A DNA stretch of 9,380 nucleotides from Ruminococcaceae bacterium UBA1741 (GCA_002315685.1 DCHX01000020.1:1-9380), one strand, 5' to 3'. Positions 1 to 7,483 are shown, numbered from the stretch's first letter. Numbers and translations: made by a program. The notes: a model not told the origin generated them from the sequence alone.

Positions 1-8
1 GCAGGTGG

Positions 9-22
9 TTTTCGTTATACAA
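9..22 (-). repeat. 14-nt post-terminator repeat, copy 1
   Basis: Read on the minus strand this is TTGTATAACGAAAA, starting just after the U-tract of the aro operon terminator. An identical 14-mer follows the ssrA terminator on the plus strand (9350-9363), in the same orientation relative to transcription and at nearly the same distance from the hairpin. I found no third copy in the window. The function is unknown. Confidence 0.6.
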
Positions 23-60
23 CAAAAAGGACTGTAATAAACATCCGTTTATTACAGTCC
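22..60 (-). terminator. Rho-independent terminator of the aro operon
   Basis: On the minus strand the arms GGACTGTAATAAAC and GTTTATTACAGTCC form a perfect 14-bp stem (29-42 with 47-60) closed by a 4-nt loop, followed by TTTTTGT. It lies 5 nt past the stop codon of the DAHP synthase gene, which makes that gene the last of the operon. Confidence 0.93.
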
Positions 61-65
61 CGATT

Positions 66-1094
66 TTATAAGCTTTCGGCAATTTCGTATATAAGCCTTT
101 CGGTCTTTTCAAATCCTAAACAAGCATCGGTAATAGACTGTCCGTAAACCTTTCCGTCCGGATTTTGACAGCCATCCACTAAATAACTCTCTATCATGAG
201 ACCTTTAATTAACTTTTTAATATCCCCGTTTTTGTTCCTGCTATCTATAACCTCTTTTGCAATTCTCGGTTGCTCAAACGGATTTTTAGAAGAATTTGCG
301 TGATTTGTATCAATAATTGCAGTATGGTAAAAAAGTCCGGTATTGTTATAAAGCTCGTTTAGTTTGCACAAATCCTCATAGTGATAGTTTGAAACATATT
401 TGTAAGCACTATCAACATATCCGCGAAGAATAGAATGTGCAAGCAAATTACCGGTGCTTTTTACCTCCCAGCCACGATAAATAAAGGTATGCGGATGGGT
501 TGCGGCAATTACCGAATTAAGCATAATATTTAAGTCGCCACTCGTAGGATTTTTCATTCCTACGGGAATATCAATTCCGCTTGCGGTCAATCTATGCTGT
601 TGATTTTCAACCGAACGCGCACCCACCGCAACATATCCTAAAACATCTGAAAGATACCTATAATTATCGGGATAAAGCATTTCATCAGCACAGGTAAGTT
701 CATAATCTCTGAGTGCCGACATATGAATTTCTCTGATAGAAACAATACCTTTCAACATATCGGGGCTTTTATCGGGCACGGGTTGATGAAGCATACCCTT
801 ATATCCGTCGCCGGTAGATCGAGGCTTATTAGTATAAATTCTCGGGATAATAATAATTTTATCCTTAACATTGTCCGCTACACATTTAAGTTTTCCAATA
901 TACTCTAAAACAGAGTCCTTGTGGTCAGCGGAGCAAGGGCCTATTATCAAAAGAAATTTATCGGATTTCCCCTCAAAAACTTCGGCGATTTCTTTATCTC
1001 TGTTCCGTTTTATTTCCGCTAATCTGTCGGTAAGCGGATATTTTGCCTTTATATCCATCGGAATAGGCAATTTTCTTATATATTCTGCTCCCAT
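66..1094 (-). CDS. aroF: 3-deoxy-7-phosphoheptulonate (DAHP) synthase, type I AroF/AroG/AroH family
   Basis: This cytoplasmic enzyme condenses phosphoenolpyruvate with erythrose 4-phosphate to give DAHP, the first step of the shikimate pathway. Its 342 residues are close to the E. coli AroG length of about 350. The metal ligands of the family are visible: Cys54 in GPCS, His265 in DTNHANSSK, Glu302 in MIESY and Asp323 in SITDAC. Substrate-binding RIYTNKPR (85-92) and GARSVENQQHR (158-168) are also present. AGGAG at 1101-1105 lies 6 nt before the ATG. It is the last gene of the operon, 37 nt after aroQ-aroA, although it catalyses the first step. The family is usually feedback-inhibited by an aromatic amino acid, but the sequence does not tell me which one, so the symbol denotes the family and not a Tyr-sensitive isozyme. 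Confidence 0.95.
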   Translation of the reverse strand: MGAEYIRKLPIPMDIKAKYPLTDRLAEIKRNRDKEIAEVFEGKSDKFLLIIGPCSADHKDSVLEYIGKLKCVADNVKDKIIIIPRIYTNKPRSTGDGYKGMLHQPVPDKSPDMLKGIVSIREIHMSALRDYELTCADEMLYPDNYRYLSDVLGYVAVGARSVENQQHRLTASGIDIPVGMKNPTSGDLNIMLNSVIAATHPHTFIYRGWEVKSTGNLLAHSILRGYVDSAYKYVSNYHYEDLCKLNELYNNTGLFYHTAIIDTNHANSSKNPFEQPRIAKEVIDSRNKNGDIKKLIKGLMIESYLVDGCQNPDGKVYGQSITDACLGFEKTERLIYEIAESL

Positions 1095-1131
1095 TTTAAT
1101 CTCCTAAATTGATAAGCGGTAAATAATCGAA

Positions 1132-2754
1132 TTATATTTCTTTAAGCTTTACTCCTAACTCCTCTAATCTATCGAAAAAGTTCGGAAAGCTCTTCTTAAC
1201 CGCCTGTGCTCCCCTGATTTTACCGCCGTATTTAACGCACAAAAGTGCCAGTGCCATAACAACTCTATGGTCATTGTGTCCAACAAGCATTTTGGTTGGC
1301 TTTTGTATGTTTTCGGCATTTATTATTACCGAATTTTCCTCGATTTTTACTAAAACACCGAACTTTTCAAGCTCTTGCTTCATAGTAACATTACGGTTGC
1401 TTTCCTTGTATTGAAGTCGTCTTGTTCCCGTAAATTCAGCACCGCCGAAAAGACAAGAAGCACTAAACATAATCGGTGCCAAATCGGGACAATCTTCAAG
1501 GTCAAATTTCTTTTCTCCGTTTTTAAGGCGAGAGAACATTTCCTTATATATAATATCCCCTTGAACTGTCGGATTATCGGTGCTATTTACTCTTATATTG
1601 CCCACAAAATTCAATGCTTCCAAATAAGCACTGTTTGAAGCGTCAAACTCAACCGCATATTCTTTATTATCTATAAGTTGTTTGCCTATAACGGTAATAG
1701 TATTCTCATTAACGGATACATCAATACCGAATTTTTTAAGAATATCAACGGTAATATAAATATACGGCTTACTCTCAATTTTTCCGACAACCTCTACTGT
1801 GCTTTTTCCCTCAATAACCGAGAGAGCGAGTAAAAGTCCCGTTACATATTGACTTGAAACCGAAGAAGTAATTTTATAATCACCGCAACTTAAATTACCG
1901 AATACAGTTACACTATCCCTGTTTTTTTCAAAAGAAAAGCCTACTTCTTTACAAAATTTTTCGTATTCGTCAAGAGGGCGCGACAAAAGTCTTTCGGTAC
2001 CCTTAAAGGTTACTCGGCTACCTGCTAAAAGACAAATCGGTATCAAAAATCTAAGCGTACTTCCGCTGTCGCCGCAATAAATTTCGGTATTATTTTTAAT
2101 ATCAAGCAAATTAAGACCGCCGATTGTAACGGTATCATCTTCGATACCTACATTTGCACCGAGATTTCTAAGACAGTCTATCGTTTCAAAAATATCCTCG
2201 GATAATACAACATTTTTAATAATGCTTTGCTTTGAAAAAGCGCCTAAAATCAAGGCTCTGTGAGTATAACTCTTTGATGGCGGTGCCTCTACTTCTCCGC
2301 AAGGGTAACCCTTACTTAATTCAAGCGTAACTATTGTGTTCAAAATATCAATGGCCTCTAAATATCCGTCAAAGCCTTTACCCATAACAGTAGCTAAGGC
2401 TTCATCTCTTATATAACTTATTTGCCTAAATTCCTCTCTTTTCGAAAGGTCGGAAATATGCACTTCAACATACGGAAGCGAAACAGCCTTTAAGGCATCG
2501 GCGATAGCGATGCTCGTATGCGTATAAGCGGCGGGATTTATGATTATACCGTCAGTTTCTTTATAGCTTTCCCCTATTTTATCAACAATTTCGCCCTCGT
2601 GATTTGATTGAAAAATATCAACATCTATGTTTAGTTCTCTACATTTCAAATTTATCTTTTCACACAAATCATAATAATTTCCATCGCCGTAAATTTCGGG
2701 TTCTCTAATACCGAGTAAATTCAAATTCGGTCCGTTAATAACTAAAATCCTCAT
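1132..2754 (-). CDS. aroQ-aroA: Bifunctional fusion: type II 3-dehydroquinate dehydratase (AroQ) + EPSP synthase (AroA)
   Basis: One 540-residue reading frame carries two shikimate enzymes. Residues 1 to about 143 are a type II dehydroquinase (dehydroquinate to dehydroshikimate): NGPNLNLLGIREPEIYG (7-23, with Arg17 and the catalytic Tyr22), INPAAYTHTS with His79, and VEVHISDLSKREEFR with His99 and Arg106. Residues from about 150 are EPSP synthase (shikimate 3-phosphate plus PEP to EPSP): SKSYTHR with Lys161/Ser162/Arg166, CGDSGSTLRFL (227-237), SSQYVTG (300-306), PDLAP with Asp424, KESNR with Glu451, DHR 495-497 and KKSFP with Lys521. The frame is open up to 2805, but AroQ proteins start at MRILVINGPN. 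The ATG at 2752-2754 overlaps the aroE-aroK stop as ATGA and follows GGATGTGAT, so I chose it. EPSP synthase normally acts as a separate protein of about 430 residues. Confidence 0.93.
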   Translation of the reverse strand: MRILVINGPNLNLLGIREPEIYGDGNYYDLCEKINLKCRELNIDVDIFQSNHEGEIVDKIGESYKETDGIIINPAAYTHTSIAIADALKAVSLPYVEVHISDLSKREEFRQISYIRDEALATVMGKGFDGYLEAIDILNTIVTLELSKGYPCGEVEAPPSKSYTHRALILGAFSKQSIIKNVVLSEDIFETIDCLRNLGANVGIEDDTVTIGGLNLLDIKNNTEIYCGDSGSTLRFLIPICLLAGSRVTFKGTERLLSRPLDEYEKFCKEVGFSFEKNRDSVTVFGNLSCGDYKITSSVSSQYVTGLLLALSVIEGKSTVEVVGKIESKPYIYITVDILKKFGIDVSVNENTITVIGKQLIDNKEYAVEFDASNSAYLEALNFVGNIRVNSTDNPTVQGDIIYKEMFSRLKNGEKKFDLEDCPDLAPIMFSASCLFGGAEFTGTRRLQYKESNRNVTMKQELEKFGVLVKIEENSVIINAENIQKPTKMLVGHNDHRVVMALALLCVKYGGKIRGAQAVKKSFPNFFDRLEELGVKLKEI

Positions 2755-3986
2755 AAAATCACATCCAAAACTTTTTTTGCCGTTTCTTCGGGAGTTTTCA
2801 TACATTTTACAGTATGTTCACTATATTTTTTATAAAGCGGTAACCGCTCAATATACACTTTTGATAGCCGTTCTTTTGTGGAAGAAAGCGGTCTGTTTGA
2901 GTCTGAAATCAACTCATCAAAATCTCTTTCAATAAAAACTATTTTTCCGTTTTGTGAGAGAGCATTCATATTTTCCTCTCTTAAAACCGCACCGCCGCCC
3001 GTAGCAATTACAATGCCCGTTTTTTTTGAAATTTCTTTAATTGTTTCGGTTTCAAGCTCTCTGAATTTTTCTTCGCCCGATTCTTCAATAATCAATTTAG
3101 GCGATTTTCCGTAGTTTTTTTCAATAAGCATATCAATATCCGCAAACTCTTTTGAAAGTTTTTTTGATATTAAACCGCCTACTGTGGTTTTTCCGCAAGA
3201 AGGCATACCGACAAGTACAATGTTTTCTTTTTCCTTAATAAGATTGTTAATTATCTCATAACCTATTCGGTCGGGAATATCGTTCTCGCTAAACAACCGT
3301 GCCGAAAAAAGAGCTTGAAAGACAAGCATTGTTATTCCGCCGTCTGCCACAATACCGCTATTTTTTGCACTTAAAACAAGATTTGTATTTATAGGATTAT
3401 AAATCACATCAAATACCGCTTCAAGCTTACTGAATTTGCCGATATCGGTTATTGTATCAAAATTATCGGGATACATTCCGACAGGTGTTGTATTGATAAC
3501 AACTTGCGATACATCGTAATATTTTTGAATATTATCATAAGTATCAAAGCCGTCGGTTTTTGTCCTTGAAAGCCTTACAACCGATTTTGCACCTAAATCC
3601 TCTAATAAAACCTTTGCGGTTTTTGAGGTGCCGCCGCTACCGAAAATCAAGACATTTTTATCAAAAATTTCAATCTTGTTTTTTTTAATTAACATTTTAA
3701 GGCCGAAATAATCGGTATTATATCCGTAAAGCTTTCCGTTTTTGTTTATAACGGTGTTTACGGCACCTATTTTTCGGGAAATTTCATCAATATTATCAAG
3801 ATATTTTATAACATCGGTTTTATACGGTATTGTAACATTGATACCCAAAAAATCTTTTTTTAAAAAAAACCTTTCAAGCTCGTTTTCTTTAAGCTCACAA
3901 ATCTCGTAATCAGAACTCAAAAGCTTTGATTGAATTTCTTTTGAAAAACTATGCTTTAATGTCTTACCGATTAGTCCGTATTTCAT
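2751..3986 (-). CDS. aroE-aroK: Bifunctional fusion: shikimate dehydrogenase (AroE) + shikimate kinase (AroK)
   Basis: This 411-residue protein joins two consecutive steps. Residues 1 to about 250 are the NADPH-dependent shikimate dehydrogenase: YGLIGKTLKHSFSK near the N-terminus, NVTIPYK with catalytic Lys56, GAVNT (74-78), GYNTD with Asp92, dinucleotide-binding GSGGTSK (116-122), INTTPVGMYP (164-173) and GGITMLVFQA (216-225). Residues from about 253 are shikimate kinase: Walker A GMPSCGKTT (260-268), DID 283-285, Arg309 in KFRELE, TGGG (329-332), the lid motif RPL (365-367) and Arg381 in ERLPLY. The start overlaps the aroC stop by one base (TAATG), with AAGGA 8 nt upstream. The stop overlaps the next gene's start (ATGA). 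This predicts translational coupling and direct hand-over of shikimate. Confidence 0.95.
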   Translation of the reverse strand: MKYGLIGKTLKHSFSKEIQSKLLSSDYEICELKENELERFFLKKDFLGINVTIPYKTDVIKYLDNIDEISRKIGAVNTVINKNGKLYGYNTDYFGLKMLIKKNKIEIFDKNVLIFGSGGTSKTAKVLLEDLGAKSVVRLSRTKTDGFDTYDNIQKYYDVSQVVINTTPVGMYPDNFDTITDIGKFSKLEAVFDVIYNPINTNLVLSAKNSGIVADGGITMLVFQALFSARLFSENDIPDRIGYEIINNLIKEKENIVLVGMPSCGKTTVGGLISKKLSKEFADIDMLIEKNYGKSPKLIIEESGEEKFRELETETIKEISKKTGIVIATGGGAVLREENMNALSQNGKIVFIERDFDELISDSNRPLSSTKERLSKVYIERLPLYKKYSEHTVKCMKTPEETAKKVLDVIL

Positions 3987-5074
3987 TATTTCAATCCTTC
4001 GGCACCGTATTTTTGAGAAAGCATATCGAGAATTACAAGAGCCGTAATACTGTCTGCCACAACTCTTGCCCTATGAACTATGCAAGGGTCGTGTCTTCCT
4101 GACGGTTTTATAACAGCATTTTCTTTCTTTTCTAAATTAACCGTTTTTTGTTCTTTTAATATCGTGGGTGTAGGCTTAACCGCAAGTCTGAAAATAATCG
4201 GTTCGCCGTTAGAAATGCCGCCGCAAATTCCGCCTGAATTATTCGATAAACTACCTATTCTTTCATTTTGAATATAAAGCTCGTCATTAGCCGAAGAACC
4301 GAGCATTTCTGTAATATCAAAGCCTTTGCCGAACTCTATTCCCTTTACGGCGGGGATAGAAAAAAGTCCGTGAGAAAGCATACCTTCAAGCGTATCAAAC
4401 CATGGCTCTCCCACTCCGCCGTCAAGACCGATTACAGCAGTTTCAAGCACACCGCCGACACTGTCGTTTTGAGATTTTACAAACCTTATTTTATCCTGCA
4501 TTTTTTGAGAAATCACATCATCTAATACCGCAAAACAAGCATCGTTCAGTTTTTCAATATCTTTCTTGTAATCCGAAAATTCTCTATCGTTTATATCATA
4601 AATACTTTTAATATGTGTTCCGATAAATATACCCTTGTTTTTTAGGATTTGTATAGCAATAGCACCCATAGCAACTATCGGTGCGGTTATCCTACCGCTT
4701 GAATGTCCTCCGCCGGGCAAAATGCCGTATTTACCGTGCTTGCAAAATGTCGAGTAGTCGGAATGGGACGGTCTCGGCAGATGTTTAATTTCATTATAAT
4801 CGTTCGATTTTATGTTTTCGTTTTCAATAATAATACAAATAGGCGCACCGCAGGTATATTCCCCGTTTAGTCCGCTAATGATTTTGAAGTTGTCGTTTTC
4901 AACCCTGCTTGTAGAAATATTATCAAAAGGACGCCTTTTTGAAAGTTGGTTTTCTATAAAGGCTTTATCAATTTTAATTCCTGCGGGAATACCGTCAAGA
5001 ACGGCGCCGATAGAATCGCCGTGACTTTCTCCGAAAAGTGTAATTGTTACACTGTTTCCGAAAGTGTTTTTCAT
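3986..5074 (-). CDS. aroC: Chorismate synthase
   Basis: The enzyme converts EPSP to chorismate using reduced FMN as a catalytic cofactor, the last common step to Phe, Tyr and Trp. Its 362 residues match the bacterial length. Family signatures are GESHG (15-19, with His18), RRPFDNISTSRVE (47-59), RPSHSDY with His104, GGGHSSGR (121-128), NNSGGICGGISNGEPI (278-293) and GRHDPC (326-331). The second glycine-rich block reads GGGH where many family members have GGGR. The start overlaps the pheA stop as ATGA and is preceded by AAGGTG 8 nt upstream. No flavin reductase domain is fused, so reduced FMN must come from the cell. Confidence 0.96.
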   Translation of the reverse strand: MKNTFGNSVTITLFGESHGDSIGAVLDGIPAGIKIDKAFIENQLSKRRPFDNISTSRVENDNFKIISGLNGEYTCGAPICIIIENENIKSNDYNEIKHLPRPSHSDYSTFCKHGKYGILPGGGHSSGRITAPIVAMGAIAIQILKNKGIFIGTHIKSIYDINDREFSDYKKDIEKLNDACFAVLDDVISQKMQDKIRFVKSQNDSVGGVLETAVIGLDGGVGEPWFDTLEGMLSHGLFSIPAVKGIEFGKGFDITEMLGSSANDELYIQNERIGSLSNNSGGICGGISNGEPIIFRLAVKPTPTILKEQKTVNLEKKENAVIKPSGRHDPCIVHRARVVADSITALVILDMLSQKYGAEGLK

Positions 5075-6168
5075 ACGCTTTTCACCTTTACTTCCTTTTC
5101 ATAGCTACCCACAATTTTTAAGTCTTCACAACAAGCTTTAAGCGAATGTATCATATTCTTTCCGTTCTCGGAATTTATGTTGCCTTCTCCCTCAACATAA
5201 AAGTAATAGTTCCAATTACTAATCTTGTTAGGTCTTGATTTTAATGTCAACAAATTAAATCTGTACTCGCCTATTACCGAAATTGCCTTTGAGAGCGCAC
5301 CCGCAGTATTCTTTACGGTAAATGTCAAAATAAACCTGTTATCGTTGTCGGAGGGTTCTTTTCTGCTTCTTGAAAACACAGCAAATCTTGTAGTGTTCGA
5401 ATTGCTTTCGTTAATATGCTCTTTTAGTATTTTTAAGTCAAATCTTTTTGCAAGTTCTTTACTACCTATCGAAGCAACGGTATTATCATTGCTTTCAAAA
5501 ACCTTTTTAGCGGCAATGGCGGTATTAGCGGTTTCCTCTGTTTCGAATTTGTATTCTTTGATAAAAGACGCACATTGCAACAATGCCTGAGGATGACTTA
5601 ATACAGTTTTAATATTCTTAATATCGGTATCTTTTTTTGCCAAAAGATTTTGTACTATTTCGGCCTCGAAAATCCCGTTAATATAAAGGTCGCCGAAAAA
5701 AGCAAGGTCAAGAACAGCACCGACATCTCCGCCAAAACTGTTTTCAAGAGGTAAAAAAGCATAATCGCATTTTCCGTCACTTGCGGCATTGTAAGCATCT
5801 GTAAAATCAGAAAAAGGCTCTATTGAAGCTCCCGAAAACACCTTCGATGCAGTAATATCGGCAAAAGCACCGAGACTTCCGTTTACTGCAATAGAAGCAC
5901 CCGAAACAATCCTTTTTTGATATGCTTTTGATATGCTGATATTGTTTTTCAAAAAATCATTATAATAAGGACGGTAATCGGGATTTTTAACTTTTTTTGT
6001 ATTTTCCGCAATTATTAAATTTTCACGCGTTGTGTCTTCAATCGGCAAGCCGACTTCCCTTTTGTAATTTGCAACCTCAAAAACCGCATCCATTCGTTCC
6101 TCAAAGAGTTTAATCATTTCCTCATCAATACGGTTAATTTTGTTTCTTGCACTTAAAAGGTCGGACAT
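5071..6168 (-). CDS. pheA: P-protein: chorismate mutase / prephenate dehydratase with ACT domain
   Basis: This 365-residue protein takes chorismate through prephenate to phenylpyruvate. The N-terminal AroQ-fold mutase (about 1-87) keeps the residues known from E. coli: Arg8, Arg25, Lys36, Asp45, Arg48, Glu49 and Gln84. The dehydratase domain (about 91-270) shows LPLENS (139-144), SHPQALLQC (191-199) and the catalytic TRF (260-262). The C-terminal ACT domain (about 278-360) has GALSK (290-294) and KSRP (310-313) where E. coli has ESRP. The domain normally mediates Phe feedback inhibition. The frame is open to 6234, but mutase homology starts at MSDLLSARNKI. The ATG at 6166-6168 follows GGGTGAT, which overlaps the aminotransferase stop, and only 4 nt separate the two genes. 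This supports the later start. Confidence 0.95.
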   Translation of the reverse strand: MSDLLSARNKINRIDEEMIKLFEERMDAVFEVANYKREVGLPIEDTTRENLIIAENTKKVKNPDYRPYYNDFLKNNISISKAYQKRIVSGASIAVNGSLGAFADITASKVFSGASIEPFSDFTDAYNAASDGKCDYAFLPLENSFGGDVGAVLDLAFFGDLYINGIFEAEIVQNLLAKKDTDIKNIKTVLSHPQALLQCASFIKEYKFETEETANTAIAAKKVFESNDNTVASIGSKELAKRFDLKILKEHINESNSNTTRFAVFSRSRKEPSDNDNRFILTFTVKNTAGALSKAISVIGEYRFNLLTLKSRPNKISNWNYYFYVEGEGNINSENGKNMIHSLKACCEDLKIVGSYEKEVKVKSV

Positions 6169-6172
6169 ATTA

Positions 6173-7360
6173 TCACCCGCAATATTCCTCAAAAAGTTTC
6201 TTAAATGACGGTATGGAACGCTCGATTTGTTCATAGCTTACACAGTAAGCAATTCTGACATAGCCCTTAATACCGAATGAATCGCTCGGCACCAACATAA
6301 GCTCATACTTTTTAGCCTTTTCGCAAAACTCGTTTGCATCTTCCTCTAACGATTTTATAAAGAGATAAAATGCACCGTCCGGTCTTATGGCATTATATCC
6401 GATTTCACATAGAGAATCATAAAGCAAATTGCGGTTTTCGGCATACTTTTCAATGTCAGGAGCAAGTCCGTCACATTCGGCTATAACATACTGGAACAAG
6501 CTTGAAGCACAAACATATCCCGACGACCTTCCGGCACCGCAAACAGCTGCATAAACATCCTTATTGTCCTTTGCCTTATTAGAAACCAGAATATAGCCGA
6601 TACGCTCTCCGGGTAATGACAAGGATTTACTGTATGAATAACAAACAATAGTGTTATCGTAAATATTCGGTATGTACGGAACCTCAATGTTTCCGTAAAT
6701 AATTTCTCTATACGGTTCATCGCAAATAATATAAATAGGTTCTCCCGACTTATTGCTGTAATCATTTAATACCTTTGCAAGTGCTTTTATATCACTCTCG
6801 GGAAAAACAACACCCGACGGGTTATTAGGTGAGTTTATGATAATAGCTTTTGTTTTTTCGGTTATTGCCGATTTTACTGCATTTGTATCAATTTGGAGGT
6901 CGTTTTCACGGCATAAAACCTCAACAACTTTTGCATTTACATTCTCAATAAACACCTTGTATTCAGGAAAATACGGAGCTAAAACAATAACCTCATCTTC
7001 CTCATTACAAAGCGCCTTAATCGTAATTTCGAGGGATGCGGCCGCACCGCTTGTCATATAAATATCAGACGGTTGAGCCGAAAATCCGAAACGCTTGTTT
7101 ATGTTATTAGCGATAGCCGTTCTTGTGTTCAAATCGCCGATAGCCGAGGTGTATCCGTGAACATCAATACTGTCGCGCTCATTTAATAGCCTTATAATTG
7201 TTTCGTTAACCTCTTTCGGCGCAGGAATATTAGGATTTCCCAAACTGAAATCAAAAACATTTTCGGCACCTATTTCTTTTCTTCTCTTGTTTGAATACTC
7301 GAAAATCTCTCTGATTTTTGAAGGTTGCTTACCGAGCATTTCCATCTTTTTTGAAATCAT
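6173..7360 (-). CDS. PLP-dependent class I/II aminotransferase, probably acting on aromatic or aspartate substrates
   Basis: This is a fold-type I aminotransferase of 395 residues. PLP contacts are visible: NSPNNPSG (176-183), DEPY with Asp214 and Tyr217, SYSKSLSLPGERIG with Schiff-base Lys245 and Arg253, and the carboxylate-binding Arg369 in VRIAYC. It is the first gene of the operon, directly before pheA, so transamination of phenylpyruvate to Phe (or of prephenate to arogenate) is the likely role. This is inferred from context, since aspartate specificity cannot be excluded. The frame stays open upstream to an ATG at 7430-7432, which would add 24 residues rich in Phe, Tyr and Trp. I chose the ATG at 7358-7360 because the protein from MISKKMEMLG on looks like the usual start of the family. 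AGAAGGA lies 12 nt upstream, a rather long spacing, so the longer start remains possible. Confidence 0.85.
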   Translation of the reverse strand: MISKKMEMLGKQPSKIREIFEYSNKRRKEIGAENVFDFSLGNPNIPAPKEVNETIIRLLNERDSIDVHGYTSAIGDLNTRTAIANNINKRFGFSAQPSDIYMTSGAAASLEITIKALCNEEDEVIVLAPYFPEYKVFIENVNAKVVEVLCRENDLQIDTNAVKSAITEKTKAIIINSPNNPSGVVFPESDIKALAKVLNDYSNKSGEPIYIICDEPYREIIYGNIEVPYIPNIYDNTIVCYSYSKSLSLPGERIGYILVSNKAKDNKDVYAAVCGAGRSSGYVCASSLFQYVIAECDGLAPDIEKYAENRNLLYDSLCEIGYNAIRPDGAFYLFIKSLEEDANEFCEKAKKYELMLVPSDSFGIKGYVRIAYCVSYEQIERSIPSFKKLFEEYCG

Positions 7361-7432
7361 ATTTATGACCATTCCTTCTGCTACGCTTTTAGGCACAAAC
7401 GACCAAAGAAAAGAATGGTCATAAAATGCCAT
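7361..7432 (-). promoter_or_regulatory. Aromatic-rich leader coding segment, in frame with the aminotransferase
   Basis: The ATG at 7430-7432 opens 24 codons that run without a stop into the aminotransferase. The peptide begins MAFYDHSFLWSF: Phe at 3, 8 and 12, Tyr at 4 and Trp at 10, so half of residues 3-12 are aromatic and all three end products of the pathway are represented. The nearest SD-like site is GAGG (7445-7448), 12 nt upstream and inside a predicted hairpin, so initiation may be weak. It could be a regulatory leader peptide, as in amino acid operon attenuation, or simply an unusual N-terminal extension. Confidence 0.5.
7362..7425 (-). promoter_or_regulatory. Alternative stem-loops over the aminotransferase SD
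   Basis: In the minus-strand RNA, UUUAUGACCAUUC (7413-7425) pairs perfectly over 13 bp with GAAUGGUCAUAAA (7362-7374). Four more pairs, two of them G-U, extend the stem to 7378/7409. It would bury the AGAAGGA SD (7373-7379) and end 1 nt before the ATG at 7358-7360. The upstream arm can instead pair with UGGUCGU (7399-7405) through AUGACCA (7416-7422), 7 bp with one G-U and a 10-nt loop, which would free the SD. The shared arm carries the leader's Tyr-Asp-His codons, and the competing arm carries the Trp and a Phe codon. Confidence 0.55.
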
Positions 7433-7466
7433 GTTTTTCGGTAGCCTCGTAAGAGGCGAGAAAAAC
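7433..7466 (-). promoter_or_regulatory. Leader hairpin P3, ending directly before the leader ATG
   Basis: In the RNA, GUUUUUC (7460-7466) pairs with GAAAAAC (7433-7439), and GCCUC with GAGGC (7453-7457 with 7444-7448) around a UUAC loop. The two helices are separated by an internal loop, UC opposite UACC. The 3' arm ends 1 nt before the ATG of the leader segment, and the helix contains its only SD-like sequence. There is no U-tract, so it is not a terminator. Confidence 0.5.
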
Positions 7467-7483
7467 GGCGCGTTATAATTTTT

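Noticed and set aside
871..1107. Plus-strand open frames inside the aro genes (for example here and at 5225-5590)
   Set aside because: They are antisense shadows of well-supported genes, with no SD and no recognisable domain.
2755..2805. 17-residue N-terminal extension of aroQ-aroA
   Set aside because: It overlaps the end of aroE-aroK. AroQ proteins begin at the MRILVINGPN type sequence, and the ATGA junction with its SD supports 2754.
6169..6234. 22-residue N-terminal extension of pheA
   Set aside because: It overlaps the aminotransferase C-terminus and has no homology to the mutase fold. A strong SD lies directly before the ATG at 6168.
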